DNA from: Anaplasma ovis str. Haibei
GTDB taxonomy: Bacteria; Pseudomonadota; Alphaproteobacteria; Rickettsiales; Anaplasmataceae
Assembly: GCF_002214625.1 (NCBI RefSeq)
Contig: NZ_CP015994.1
Location: 372,001-436,000, forward strand
Direction: 5' to 3'
Length of the DNA: 64,000 nt
In this document: positions 36,566 through 46,518 of the stretch, in pieces
Position numbering within the stretch: the stretch's first letter is position 1
Layout of the letters: the number at the start of each line of letters is the position of its first letter
The notes under the pieces: model-generated
What the model saw: only the letters and a program-made list of their open reading frames with translations
Told to the model about the DNA's origin: nothing
Database searches by the model: none
Program-made: the position numbers and the translations under genes

Positions 36566-37142
36566 AAACTTTATAGCAATGGCCTGCCGGCCTCTCGTTT
36601 TTGTGGCTACTTTGGCGTTTGTGCAGGCCATCTGTGTTCCTGCTCTCGCCAACAGTGGTGAGGATGAGGATCTGACCAAGCTTCCTAAGGCATTCATTGC
36701 GGGGGAACTTAAGGAAGTTGTTAAAATGCCCGATAGGCCGTTTTTCGATTTAAGTGGAAAGGAGTTTTCCGCGAAGAGCTTTGAAGGGCAGGTGTTGATT
36801 GTGGCGTTTTGGGCTCCGTGGAGCCTAGAATCTGTCGCATTGCTCAAGGAGCTGCAGGCAATTTGGGATCATTTGAATCAGAAAGAAGCCAAGGATAAGA
36901 TAGTCTTTTTGCCGGTTTCTTACGGGGATGCGCATTCTGTGCAGTCCTTCTGTAAGGAGTATGGAATTGCACTTACCGTTTATCTTGACACAAATAGAGC
37001 GCTTTTTGACTATTTTGACGTGAGGGCTATACCACTAACCCTGATCGTTGACCGGGGCGGTGTTGTGCTTTACCGCATAGACGGCAACGTAAAATGGGAT
37101 AGTGTTGACGTGATAGGAAAGCTGCTGTCTATAGCCTCATAG
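36558..37142 (+). CDS. Exported TlpA/ResA-like thioredoxin-fold protein lacking its active-site cysteines
   Basis: About 194 residues with a signal peptide or N-terminal anchor (PLVFVATLAFVQAICVPALA). The rest has thioredoxin-fold features of TlpA/ResA: FFDLSGKEFSAKSFEGQVLIVAFWAPW, a VFLPVSYGD strand, and the cis-proline region AIPLTLIVDRGG. Where the family has W-C-x-x-C there is W-S-L-E-S, so both redox cysteines are replaced by serine and disulfide chemistry at this site is ruled out. A binding or scaffold role is more likely. The start ATG at 36558 lies in the nrdB stop (ATGGGTAG), so translation is coupled to nrdB. Confidence 0.85.
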   Translation: MGRNFIAMACRPLVFVATLAFVQAICVPALANSGEDEDLTKLPKAFIAGELKEVVKMPDRPFFDLSGKEFSAKSFEGQVLIVAFWAPWSLESVALLKELQAIWDHLNQKEAKDKIVFLPVSYGDAHSVQSFCKEYGIALTVYLDTNRALFDYFDVRAIPLTLIVDRGGVVLYRIDGNVKWDSVDVIGKLLSIAS

Positions 37143-37610
37143 CGGTTGGGGAATGCACTACGGTGCCGTGTGGTGACCGGTAATGTACAAACTGGCAAAT
37201 CATTTTGCCTCGAAAAGGCTGAGCCACTAACTTTTCCGTTGGCCGCAGGGTAGTAGGTGCAGAGTTGGGATGCCGGGCTAATGCCGGTGGAGCGTTCGTC
37301 TCGATAACTGGGACAATATGTATAACCAACTATATAACCAACGCCCCACAAATGTACGGTGTGTGGCTTTGGGTGTCCGCGTGTTCTAAATGTGTACGGC
37401 TTTGGCACTAGGCCAGACGGCAATTTCCGGGGTGTCTACAGTGCTGTGTACAAAGCTACTGGCAAATCATTTTGCTTCCGGTATGTGCAACCTGGTGTGC
37501 GCATGGATTCATGCTCGAATCGAGCAGGTTGTACGTTAACACCGTGGCATAGCTCAAGTGGCGCACAGAAGCGCGTGCGCGTCCACACTACGCCTACTCG
37601 AGATATGAGA
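37143..37610. other. Long intergenic region with a short direct repeat
   Basis: About 470 bases between the TlpA-like gene (+) and the DUF2610 gene (-). An 18-bp word (actggcaaatcattttgc) appears at 37191-37208 and again at 37458-37475. No gene or RNA was recognised. Confidence 0.4.
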
Positions 37611-37895
37611 CTATGCAGCGCCGCTATCGCTGTTGGGTTTATTACGCGAAGCTACGCTCAAGGCGTATACGCACAGGTCAGCAAAGCAAATACCATTTTT
37701 TTTGGCTAGTTCATGCAGCTTTTCCAGGCTGTTTCTAACTTTTTCTGGTACTGATCCACCACGCTCTTTTGACAGCCAGGTGTTTTGGTGCTGTACAGGG
37801 TGTGAGTCTGGCCTTGGCTCCCCAATATATATGGCAAATGGGGCAATTTTACCGCCAAACTCGCATGGGATAATAAACTTCTTGATTCCAGTCAT
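37611..37895 (-). CDS. DUF2610 family small protein
   Basis: A 94-residue protein of unknown function matching the pattern of the Rickettsiales-specific DUF2610 family: KKFIIPCEFGG near the start, PFAIYIGEPRPDSHPVQ, then WLSKERGGSVPEKV and LHELAKKNGICFADLCVYAL. No membrane segment. The protein stands alone with long gaps on both sides. The family name comes from recall of its signature, not a search. Confidence 0.82.
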   Translation of the reverse strand: MTGIKKFIIPCEFGGKIAPFAIYIGEPRPDSHPVQHQNTWLSKERGGSVPEKVRNSLEKLHELAKKNGICFADLCVYALSVASRNKPNSDSGAA

Positions 37896-38107
37896 GATGC
37901 TACTCTAGTAATTACAAATTGCGCTTCTGAAGACATTCTACATATCTTGCGGTCTTGTGTGTATCACAAATTTATGGTGGATCATAAAAGAACCAAGATT
38001 GGAATGACGGGGTGCGCAGTTGTTTTGGGCGGCAAAACCACTTAAACTTGGGCTGTACCGCGTAGGTTCTCCATAGTATCCGACTCAGGTAATATATACG
38101 TTAACAC

Positions 38108-39142
38108 ATGGGTTTTTGTTTTAAAAAATTCATTTTTGAAGGTTCTACCTACGTGACGATGGATAGGTTTATGAACCTTGCTCTATATCACGAAGAGCAC
38201 GGGTATTATATGACCAAGATGCCCTTCGGTCGAACTGGGGATTTCATAACATCGGCGGAAATCAGCCAACTTTTTGGAGAAGTTGTTGCACTATGGGTTC
38301 TATCATACCTAGAAAGTACTGGAATTTCGGAAAAATTTTCTCTTCTAGAACTTGGTCCGGGTAGAGGGACGCTGATGCATGACATTCTAAGGGTGTTTGA
38401 ACAATTCCCCCGATATAATGCCCTGCTTGAGGTCCATTTACTTGAAATCAGCCCATTATTGCGCAACGCTCAGCGCGCTACACTGGAACGCTTCTCGGCG
38501 CGCAAAGAAATCTCTTGGCATTGTAAATTAGAAGAATTGCCGGAAAGGCCCACAGTTGTGGTGGCGAATGAGTTTTTTGATGCGCTGCCAGTAAGGCAGT
38601 TTGTACGTGCTAGCAATGGGGCATGGAAGGAGCGTTGTGTATGCAATGATGGGGGAAATTTGAGCGTTGTAGCTGTAGACACAGAATATAACCTTGATGA
38701 ATATGATGATGTACCCGAAGGAGGAATAATAGAGCGCTGTGAGGCCGCAAGTGACGTTTTGGCGTGTTTGGAAAAAATTATTGTGCGCAATGGAGGGGCA
38801 GGTGCCATATTTGATTATGGGTATCTACAACCGCCGTACCACAGCACTATACAATCGGTTAAGAACCACCATTATTGTGATTTTCTCGATAACATAGGGG
38901 AGTGTGACATCACCGCACACGTTGATTTTAGCTTGTTGCAGAAGCATGCTCAGCGTCTAAATGGTAAGGTTATGACCCAGAGGGAATTTTTGTATCAGTT
39001 TGGAATCCGGGAGAGGCTAGCGTGCCTTGAACGCAATGCTACCGAGGCGCAGAGGCTTGAACTTAAAAGCGGGTTTCTGCGCCTTACAGAAAATATGGGC
39101 ACGATGTTTAAGGTGTTATTGCTGCACTACGAACACCGTTGA
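38108..39142 (+). CDS. MidA/NDUFAF7-type SAM-dependent methyltransferase
   Basis: A 344-residue class I methyltransferase of the former DUF185 family. Signatures: MNLALYHEEHGYYMTK near the start, GRTGDFITSAEISQLFGE, the SAM loop LLELGPGRGTLMHDIL, ANEFFDALPVRQFV, and FDYGY. The mitochondrial relative NDUFAF7/MidA methylates an arginine in the 49-kDa complex I subunit and is needed for complex I assembly, so a role with the complex I genes seen here is possible but not shown. The start could also be the in-frame ATG at 38159. Confidence 0.88.
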   Translation: MGFCFKKFIFEGSTYVTMDRFMNLALYHEEHGYYMTKMPFGRTGDFITSAEISQLFGEVVALWVLSYLESTGISEKFSLLELGPGRGTLMHDILRVFEQFPRYNALLEVHLLEISPLLRNAQRATLERFSARKEISWHCKLEELPERPTVVVANEFFDALPVRQFVRASNGAWKERCVCNDGGNLSVVAVDTEYNLDEYDDVPEGGIIERCEAASDVLACLEKIIVRNGGAGAIFDYGYLQPPYHSTIQSVKNHHYCDFLDNIGECDITAHVDFSLLQKHAQRLNGKVMTQREFLYQFGIRERLACLERNATEAQRLELKSGFLRLTENMGTMFKVLLLHYEHR

Positions 39143-39286
39143 ACATTGGTAATGCAGATTCTCCTAAACGAGCCTCAGGTCGGCAAGTTTCTCACACAGT
39201 TTTGGATTGGGTATATATCGGTGTGACAACAAATTGTTCTGGCGATATAATCTCGCTCTGCAGGTAGCTTGGAGGCGCGGTGCATC

Positions 39287-41110
39287 ATGGGTGGCAGCCA
39301 TTCGGAGAGTGATCACGTAACCCTGGTCAGGGAAAAAGTTAGGCTCCTTGATGTTGTGTCCAAGAAGATCAAACTCATAAAAAGAGGCAGCAACCATTAC
39401 GTGGGCCTATGCCCATTTCACTCGGAGAAGACTCCGTCATTTCACGTAAACTGCAGCAATGACATGTTCTATTGCTTCGGGTGCGGCGTTCATGGGGACG
39501 TAGTACAATTCGTCTCTGACATTGACGGGTTAAGTTTTAGAGAGGCCATTGAACATTTGGCGCAAGTATACGGCGTTAGTCTACCTGCTAAAACGGGTAG
39601 GGGAGAGGCGGATTTCCTGTATGAGTTAATGGACTACGCGGCCCGCTGGTTTGTTGAGCAACTATCAAGGTCACCCACAGCACTTTTGTATCTGAGGAGT
39701 AGGGGTATCGATGAGAAGACCGTAAGAAAGTTCAGATTGGGGTACGTTCCCGTGTCCGGGATCAAGACGTGTTTTGCGTCGTCCCAGATTAGTTTCGAGA
39801 AGGTGCGGGATGCGGGCCTGTTGACCAAGAACTTTCAGGACTGTTTATACAACAGATTAGTGTTCCCTATATGCAGCGCCACGGGCAGGGTGATTGCGTT
39901 TGGTGGTAGGTCTGTCAGTGATAAGCACTCCCCGAAATACTTAAACTCAGCGGAAAATGCGCTATTTAAAAAGCGGGAAAGCCTATACGGCCTGCACCTC
40001 GCGCTAGCCCCCGCAAAGAAACTAGGCAGGATCGTTGCGGTTGAGGGGTATATGGATGTACTTATTCTAAGCCAACTCGGGATAAGCAATGTCGTGGGGT
40101 TACTAGGCACCGCTATGACTGAGGCACATCTTAGACACATGTGGGACATTGTGCCTGAGGTGGTGGTTTGGATGGATGGTGATGGTGCGGGGATAAACGC
40201 ATCTATGAAGATAGCCCACCTTGCCCTTTCTATAATAAAATCTGGCCAGAGCATACGGTTTGTCACCTCTCCACAGGGGAAAGACCCGTACGATGTCTGT
40301 GTCAATTTGGGTCCTGATACCGCAAAGGATCTTATTGAGCGCGCAAAACTGCTGTCGGAGTTTGTGTGGGATTATGAACTGGCCCGTGCAAACATTGCAT
40401 CTTCAAGCAAAGTAGTGCCCGAGCAGTGCATGGCACTCGAGCAGAGGATTCGAGAATACACATCAGAGATTCGGGATGTGCACATAGCAAAGTATTACAA
40501 GAGTTTTTTTTACCAGCAAATCAAGGCGTTGCAGCGCGAGCAATACAATGGGAGGGGTACGTCATCACATGGAAGTGCGCGTGCCATAGAGCAGGGGCTC
40601 AGGTCCAGCAGACTCGGAGGTGTTTCCCTGCAGGAATGTGCAGGAGCAAATTACCAAATGCGGGTCATATACACCATTGTTGAGTGTCCTAAACTTCTCT
40701 ACGATGGGGCGGTTTTTGAGCAGTTTGCCAGCCTTGACTTTGCTGATGATATGCGGCCGCTCCAACAGCACATAGTAGACATTAGAGAAGCACACGGTGA
40801 GGAGCTCTCTAAAGCAGATTTGATCGGGGAGTTGTATTCTAGAAGGGCGGATTTTGAGCCAACATTGCGTTCGATACAAGAAAAAATGTCGGCCACAGGA
40901 TGTGCCTTCGGAACAAAGGGCTGCTCCGATGCGGACGTGGAGAAACGCGCTAGAAGAGAGTGGGAGAAGCTTATGCTCTCAAAACAACTTAGCGAAATCC
41001 AGGAGCAGATAGTAAAACTGAGGCTAGAAGGCCGATATGACATTGCGCTGAACCTTTCTGAACATGCCAAGGAGGTGGACGATAGGCTCAGAAGCTTGTG
41101 GCGGTGCTAG
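39287..41110 (+). CDS. dnaG: DNA primase
   Basis: Makes RNA primers at the replication fork. About 607 residues from ATG 39287, which has an upstream ggagg. The zinc-binding domain (CPFHSEKTPSFHV...YCFGCG, with a His/Cys set) is followed by the catalytic core with RLVFPI, the TOPRIM motif VEGYMDVL, and the acidic DGD. The C-terminal domain that binds DnaB is present but less conserved. It converges with rpoD, which is a common DnaG neighbour (here on the opposite strand). Confidence 0.96.
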   Translation: MGGSHSESDHVTLVREKVRLLDVVSKKIKLIKRGSNHYVGLCPFHSEKTPSFHVNCSNDMFYCFGCGVHGDVVQFVSDIDGLSFREAIEHLAQVYGVSLPAKTGRGEADFLYELMDYAARWFVEQLSRSPTALLYLRSRGIDEKTVRKFRLGYVPVSGIKTCFASSQISFEKVRDAGLLTKNFQDCLYNRLVFPICSATGRVIAFGGRSVSDKHSPKYLNSAENALFKKRESLYGLHLALAPAKKLGRIVAVEGYMDVLILSQLGISNVVGLLGTAMTEAHLRHMWDIVPEVVVWMDGDGAGINASMKIAHLALSIIKSGQSIRFVTSPQGKDPYDVCVNLGPDTAKDLIERAKLLSEFVWDYELARANIASSSKVVPEQCMALEQRIREYTSEIRDVHIAKYYKSFFYQQIKALQREQYNGRGTSSHGSARAIEQGLRSSRLGGVSLQECAGANYQMRVIYTIVECPKLLYDGAVFEQFASLDFADDMRPLQQHIVDIREAHGEELSKADLIGELYSRRADFEPTLRSIQEKMSATGCAFGTKGCSDADVEKRARREWEKLMLSKQLSEIQEQIVKLRLEGRYDIALNLSEHAKEVDDRLRSLWRC

Positions 41111-41160
41111 ATTTTAATCTTCCGTGTAGCAGTGCATGGTTGCCGCACTAACAACATACA

Positions 41161-43014
41161 CTAGAAAAAGCCGCGTAACTTCCTGGCACGACTGGGATGC
41201 CGCAGTTTGCGCAGCGCTTTCGCCTCAATCTGTCTGATGCGCTCCCTGGTAACGTTGAAAAGCTTTCCCACTTCCTCCAGTGTGTGATCCTTCCCCCCTT
41301 TGCCGATACCAAACCGCATACGGAGAATTCTCTCTTCCTTGGGAGTTAAGGTTGATAGCACCTTTGTGGTTATCTCGCGCAGATCTGCAAGTACCGCGGC
41401 ATTTTCCGGCTTCACAGCCCGTTTATCTTCTATGCAATCACCGAATGTGCTACTGTCGTCGTCACCTATGGGGCTTTCAAGGCTTACCGGATCCTTTACA
41501 ATCTTCATCACTTTGCGGATTTTCTCCACGTTCATGCCGAGCCTAGCAGACAACTCTTCTAGTGTTGGCTCTCGGCCGATCTCGTGCAACATCTGCCTTA
41601 ATGTGCGATTGATCTTATTTACGGTTTCGATCATGTGTACTGGTATCCTGATGGTGCGGGCCTGGTCAGCTATTGCTCTTGTTATGGCCTGCCTGACCCA
41701 CCAGGTAGCGTATGTGGAGAACTTATACCCACGCTTGTAGTCAAATTTATCCACGGCCTTCATCAACCCTATGTTGCCCTCTTGTACGAGGTCCAAGAAC
41801 TGCAGGCCGCGGTTGGAGTATTTTTTAGCAATCGATACGACAAGCCTAAGGTTTGCCTTGATCATCTCCTGTTTCGCCTTGTTGGCAGTTCTCTCATGTT
41901 TTTGGATTTTCGCGACTAGGGCCTTAAAGCTACCTGGGCTATCCTCGCCCGACAACAAGCGCACCTTGTTTTGTATTTCCGTGAGGGTTTTCTTCTCTTT
42001 TTCCAGCAGGTTTTTCCACTCAGGAGAAGTATCGGCCTGCTCAAAGACTGTATTATTGTTATATGCCTCCAAGAAACTTTTGCGGTCCACCCCATAACTC
42101 TCTACAAGCGACATGAGCGCCGCTTCCTCTGCTGCTATGGCCTTACTGAGATTATAGATCTGCTGGGTTACAGACAAAACTGCTGGGTCACTGAGCTTCA
42201 TCTGAGAGATAAGCTCCCAGATATTTTCATGTAGCGCATTATAGGCCTTCTCATCGCATCTTCCTGAATCCCTTTTCCGCTTTTTCATCTCCAGGATTTT
42301 CTCTGCGGATTCTATAGTTGCATCCAAAATGGAAATCACCTTTGGCAAGAGCGCGCTTTCCATCTCTAAAATTGAAGCGTTGCCAGCTGAGGAGTCTTCC
42401 CCTTCTCCTTCATCTTCATCATCTACTCCTTCACTGCTCACATCACCATCTCCGGGTTCCGCCATCTCTCGTTCCCCGTATTCTTCTCCTTCCTCAAATT
42501 CCTGTTGAGGGGCACCCCCCCTATAATTTGCATCCAGATCTATTAGGTCCCTGAGCATTACCTGCTGATTTACCAGGTCATCCCTCCATGACATAAAAGT
42601 GCGCAGTACTAGCGGAGCCTCGATCAGAGACCGCAGCATGTTGATTTTTTCTGACTTAATTCTCTTTGCGATTTCTATTTCTCCCTCTCTGGAGAGCAAC
42701 TCTACCGAGCTCATTTCGCACAGATACATGCGTATGGGATCATCCGTTTGGCCAAAATCTAAAGACCGCATTCCGGACTCATCCTCTTCGTCCTTTGCTG
42801 CATTCTCCTCAGAAACCGCAGCGTCGGCTTCTTCTTCATCACTCTGTTCTAGCACGCCTATTCCAGAATCCTGCAGCAGGGATATGGTTTCTTCGATATT
42901 TTCAGAAGAAACGACGTCATCATCTGACAGTGCATCGCTTATGTCGTCAAAGGTAATTACTCCACCTTGCTTAATGCCTTTAGTTATGAGATTTTTGACA
43001 AGTTCTTTATCCAT
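41161..43014 (-). CDS. rpoD: RNA polymerase primary sigma factor (sigma-70)
   Basis: Housekeeping sigma factor of 617 residues. It has region 1.1 at the N-terminus ([17 protein letters not shown]), an acidic non-conserved insertion rich in Glu/Asp (about residues 165-210), regions 2.1-2.4 ([20 protein letters not shown]..., [18 protein letters not shown]), region 3, and region 4 ([18 protein letters not shown]). The frame opens at 43065; MDKEL at 43014 is the natural start. The -35/-10 consensus should therefore be the usual TTGACA/TATAAT. Confidence 0.97.
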   Translation of the reverse strand: MDKELVKNLITKGIKQGGVITFDDISDALSDDDVVSSENIEETISLLQDSGIGVLEQSDEEEADAAVSEENAAKDEEDESGMRSLDFGQTDDPIRMYLCEMSSVELLSREGEIEIAKRIKSEKINMLRSLIEAPLVLRTFMSWRDDLVNQQVMLRDLIDLDANYRGGAPQQEFEEGEEYGEREMAEPGDGDVSSEGVDDEDEGEGEDSSAGNASILEMESALLPKVISILDATIESAEKILEMKKRKRDSGRCDEKAYNALHENIWELISQMKLSDPAVLSVTQQIYNLSKAIAAEEAALMSLVESYGVDRKSFLEAYNNNTVFEQADTSPEWKNLLEKEKKTLTEIQNKVRLLSGEDSPGSFKALVAKIQKHERTANKAKQEMIKANLRLVVSIAKKYSNRGLQFLDLVQEGNIGLMKAVDKFDYKRGYKFSTYATWWVRQAITRAIADQARTIRIPVHMIETVNKINRTLRQMLHEIGREPTLEELSARLGMNVEKIRKVMKIVKDPVSLESPIGDDDSSTFGDCIEDKRAVKPENAAVLADLREITTKVLSTLTPKEERILRMRFGIGKGGKDHTLEEVGKLFNVTRERIRQIEAKALRKLRHPSRARKLRGFF

Positions 43015-43267
43015 TACGAATCCCACAAAGGAAAACCAAATAATCAGCGGGCAATCCGAACGCAAGGGACACCCAAAAGAACCGCTAATCAGCGAAATAC
43101 GGGCCGCGCCCTACACGCAGGGCACCGGTTGAAACACCAGGCCAAGCACAGCACCATTTCACCTCCGGCGAGAGCACAAAGCACGCAATACTCTTGTAAC
43201 AACGACACCAGCGGAGGTCCCTCCTACCATATATTTAGCACAGTGTCCAACAATTTGCGACCCCACA

Positions 43268-44224
43268 TCACGCATTTCCACTAGCTCCAAAGAACTCCAA
43301 CAATTTTTCTCTTATCGCCACCGGGTCACTCATTGTATTAATCTGCGCCCTGAAATATGCAGAGCCTGTGTTGGAAGCGCTGTACCATCCAAGATGTTTC
43401 CTGAGAATCTTCACGCCTATGTCCTTCCCGTAGTAATCTACCGCACTGTCGTAATGCTTCAGCACTATTCTAAGTTTTTCACTCGCCGAAGGCTCGGGCA
43501 ACTCCTCCCTTGTTTTCATAAAGTGTAGTGCTTGTTTTATGAGCCAAGGCTTACCGTATGCCCCTCTCCCAATCATAACCCCGTCTGCACCAGAAAGACT
43601 TAACGCATTGGTTATGTCTTGAAGAGTGCGTATATCTCCATTTGCTATCACTGGTATCTTAACACAATCTTTCACGCACTTGATAAACTTCCAGTCTGAA
43701 GCTCCGCTGAACATTTGGGTCCTGGTTCTCCCGTGCACTGTAACCATCTTTATACCAACATCTTCAGCTATTTTTGCCAACCTAGGTGCATTCAGATCTG
43801 TTGCGCTCCAGCCCATGCGCATTTTGACGGTCACAGGAATGGTCACCGCTTTTACCACGCTCTCCATTATTTTTGCAGCTGTCACCTCGTCCTTCATGAG
43901 CGCAGAGCCGGCATGGCCGTCTACTATCTTTTTCACCGGGCAGCCAAAATTGATATCTATTGACCTTGCGCCCATATCTTGATTAATTTTTGCTGCTTCT
44001 GCCATAATCTCAGGCACACATCCAGCCAACTGTACGGCAGTATTTGCCCCGACGTCTGATTTTTGCAGACTTTGCCGCGTTTTTATTATCATAGCTCGGC
44101 TGGCGATCATTTCAGAGACCAAAAGCCCCGCACCGAGCTCCTTGACGATAGACCGAAAAGGCATATCAGTGATGCCTGACATTGGTGCCAAAATTACTGG
44201 GCACTCGGATATGAGTTGTCTCAT
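43268..44224 (-). CDS. dusB: tRNA-dihydrouridine synthase
   Basis: FMN-dependent reduction of uridine to dihydrouridine in tRNA. The 318-residue TIM-barrel protein has VILAPMSGITDMPFR, then QLAGCVPEIMAEAAKI, the signature IDINFGCPVKKIVDGHAGSALM with the catalytic Cys, TVKMRMGW, TVHGRTRTQMFSG, IANGDI and GADGVMIGRGAYG. DusB is chosen because the NifR3-like pattern fits best; DusA/DusC are shorter and different. Confidence 0.94.
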   Translation of the reverse strand: MRQLISECPVILAPMSGITDMPFRSIVKELGAGLLVSEMIASRAMIIKTRQSLQKSDVGANTAVQLAGCVPEIMAEAAKINQDMGARSIDINFGCPVKKIVDGHAGSALMKDEVTAAKIMESVVKAVTIPVTVKMRMGWSATDLNAPRLAKIAEDVGIKMVTVHGRTRTQMFSGASDWKFIKCVKDCVKIPVIANGDIRTLQDITNALSLSGADGVMIGRGAYGKPWLIKQALHFMKTREELPEPSASEKLRIVLKHYDSAVDYYGKDIGVKILRKHLGWYSASNTGSAYFRAQINTMSDPVAIREKLLEFFGASGNA

Positions 44225-44381
44225 TGGCAGCTTTATGAATTGTGCGAGCCAGATGGTACCACCATAACTATATGTGTAGCAACACTGAATAAAACATCGT
44301 ACGATGGGTGCTTAAGATTTTAATATTGACTTGCAGTTGTGGCCGTGCTAGAGGTGGGCACCTCCAGGAGTGCAGGGAGTA

Positions 44382-45239
44382 ATGTCTAAGTACCTAATAA
44401 ACGCTCCGGCGAAGATAAACCTGTTTCTCCATGTGGTGGGCAAGTCTACATCCGGATATCATGTTTTGGAGTCCGTTTTCGCCTTCATTAAGCTGTACGA
44501 TACGCTCGAGGTTGAAATTGGGTCAAAGAACAGGGGTGTGGAGTTTGTGCAGTTTTCAGGAATAAGCAAGCACGATAACACCGTGCAAAGGGCTATAGGG
44601 CACCTAGTAAGAAGATGTGCTCCAGGTGTTGCCAAGAATGTATACGTTAAAGTTACCAAGAACATCCCCGTGTCTGCCGGGCTGGCTGGTGGCTCCGCCG
44701 ATGCGGCGGCTATTATACGTCTACTTGGCAAGAGTTGGGGTATTAGTGAAGCCGGTATGCACGGCGTTGCAGCATCTGTGGGGAGTGATGTCCCCGTATG
44801 CCTACAATCCAAAACGGCATTTGTTTGCGGGGTGGGAGAGAATGTAAAGCTCTTACCATATGCTAGGTTGCCAAACTACGTTGTGTTGGTGAGGCCGAGT
44901 GGTGTATGTCTGAGTACTAGAAACGTGTTCGATGCCTATGCCTGCAAGGAATTTTCGAAGAGTGTAGGTAGCCCACCAGAGACCTCCGATGGCTTGCTGA
45001 GCCTGGTTATGCGGTCTCGAAACGATCTGGCTGAAACTGCAATATCACTGGTGCCTGAGGTGAAAAAAATCCTGGCAGAATTGCAGTCTTTAGAAGGGTG
45101 TATTCTTTCCAGGATGAGCGGCAGCGGGGCCACATGCTTTGCGCTGTTTGAGGACAGCGAGGCTGCAAACAATGGGGTTGAATACCTGAAAGGCCGGTAC
45201 CCGGAATGGTGGGTACACGGAACAGAGATTTCCCAATAA
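44382..45239 (+). CDS. ispE: 4-diphosphocytidyl-2-C-methyl-D-erythritol kinase
   Basis: GHMP kinase of the MEP isoprenoid pathway. About 285 residues: NAPAKINLFLHVVGK, GYHVLESVFAF, the ATP loop VSAGLAGGSADAAA, GSDVPVCL, and the C-terminal RMSGSGATCFALF. ATG 44382 is preceded by a gggag ribosome binding site; an in-frame GTG at 44370 is less likely. Confidence 0.95.
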   Translation: MSKYLINAPAKINLFLHVVGKSTSGYHVLESVFAFIKLYDTLEVEIGSKNRGVEFVQFSGISKHDNTVQRAIGHLVRRCAPGVAKNVYVKVTKNIPVSAGLAGGSADAAAIIRLLGKSWGISEAGMHGVAASVGSDVPVCLQSKTAFVCGVGENVKLLPYARLPNYVVLVRPSGVCLSTRNVFDAYACKEFSKSVGSPPETSDGLLSLVMRSRNDLAETAISLVPEVKKILAELQSLEGCILSRMSGSGATCFALFEDSEAANNGVEYLKGRYPEWWVHGTEISQ

Positions 45240-45380
45240 GGCTGGTACAGCTGCTGCAAAAAGGCCACTGCTGCATGCCTTACATGGTGCCCTACAGACA
45301 ACCACGCACCCACCGGCCCCGCGCAACGCTCCGGCTTTGCCACATGCCCGGCCTCCTAACCAAGCTCACGGGCAAAACAC

Positions 45381-45815
45381 TTACTCAATTTTAGACTGCT
45401 CACCCATCCATTGGGCGAGAGACGATGCCCAATCTACAAACTTGCGGCTGTGGCCTTCAACGTGCTCAACAACATCTGACGGCGAGAGCTCATGCGCCTG
45501 GTGCGCAAGGGATGCTACCCAATCTGCAAACTGCTGACTGCGGGTTTCCGCATGCACAAGAGACTTGGATGACAGGGGCTCATACTCTTGCATAGTGTCA
45601 AGCGTTGCTTCTTCTCCCAAAGTTTCCTTATCACCAAAAAGTGCGTCGATAACGGCGTTATAATAATCTTCCAATACGGAAAGGGCACACGCGCCTACTT
45701 CATAAATGGCATTTAGTATATAATAACAAGAAGAGTCCTGTGGTGGGGCTTCTTGGGCGTGGACACTACCAGTGTCTTGCAAGCCACCTTCCACATCGAT
45801 TGGGTTACCTTCCAT
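45381..45815 (-). CDS. Small acidic hypothetical protein with an internal repeat
   Basis: A 144-residue protein I do not recognise. The N-terminal half is acidic and carries a Cys-Tyr-Tyr and a short hydrophobic stretch (LNAIYEVGACALSVLEDYYNAVIDALFG). The C-terminal half holds two copies of a 30-residue unit, RSQQFADWVASLAHQAHELS and HSRKFVDWASSLAQWMGEQS, each with a F-x-DW-x-SLA core; the DNA copies are 90 bp apart (word cccaatct at 45428 and 45518). No signal peptide. It may be lineage-specific. Confidence 0.7.
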   Translation of the reverse strand: MEGNPIDVEGGLQDTGSVHAQEAPPQDSSCYYILNAIYEVGACALSVLEDYYNAVIDALFGDKETLGEEATLDTMQEYEPLSSKSLVHAETRSQQFADWVASLAHQAHELSPSDVVEHVEGHSRKFVDWASSLAQWMGEQSKIE

Positions 45816-46118
45816 ACCGACTCCAAACTAGAATAGCCTTCAGGATTGTACATCCCGTTTCTTTTGCATGCAAGTATTAGCATCAAGGCTCCTGCGGCTG
45901 CAACTTAAGGTAGCTATTAAGTATGCGCGAGTTACATCCGCGTGACGGAGCATTTCACATCACGCACTTCAAAACTCAACTGCTCCCGAGCGTTTTGTGC
46001 TACGGCAAGGTGTCCCCGGAAGCTGTGCGGCTTGTTTAATGATGCAGAGTTGCCTAGTGCTTTACACATCGGGAATAAACAGCCATCCGGACCCGATGAG
46101 CATGCGCACCGTGTGAGT
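45816..46118. other. Intergenic region, nothing recognised
   Basis: About 300 bases between cutA and the small acidic protein gene, both on the minus strand. The one open frame on the plus strand (45942-46223) runs into cutA and has no family features. No repeat or RNA seen. Confidence 0.35.
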
Positions 46119-46475
46119 CTAAGGCTTATCAATAGGTATTTCCGGGGGCATAGCCGTACCAGTGCGCAATGCTACCCACTCCAAAAATGCGAGGCTACAT
46201 CTTTCGGCGTCTATAGAAAATAATGCAGGTACATCGTAAGGGTGTTGCTCCAAGATCCTATTGATCACTTCTTCTCCGAGGCTCTTTACCGTCTTCATAA
46301 CCGCTACGCACTCTTCGCTGGTATTCATTTCTTCATCCCACATATACATTGCGGTAACATTGGAGAATATGTTCACACACGCCACCACGCCGTCCTGCAG
46401 GAGAGATGAGCCGATTTTGTAAGCTGTGTCATAATCAGGGAATGTGGCATAAACGATAGACAATCCGTCTTCCAT
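46119..46475 (-). CDS. cutA: Divalent cation tolerance protein CutA
   Basis: Small trimeric PII-like protein (118 residues) named for copper tolerance in E. coli; its true function is unclear. Motifs: VYATFPDYDTAYKIGSSLL, GVVACVNIF, the aromatic YMWDEEM, EECVAVMKT, and HPYDVPALFSI. The gene lies about 40 bases downstream of cckA on the same strand. Confidence 0.94.
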   Translation of the reverse strand: MEDGLSIVYATFPDYDTAYKIGSSLLQDGVVACVNIFSNVTAMYMWDEEMNTSEECVAVMKTVKSLGEEVINRILEQHPYDVPALFSIDAERCSLAFLEWVALRTGTAMPPEIPIDKP

Positions 46476-46518
46476 GCTGAGCCGATAAAACTAACCAGCA
46501 GGATTGTGCACCCTTGGC

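Noticed and set aside
44336..44365. TTGACT as a -35 element before ispE
   Set aside because: The matching -10 position reads TAGAGG, too far from consensus to call a promoter.
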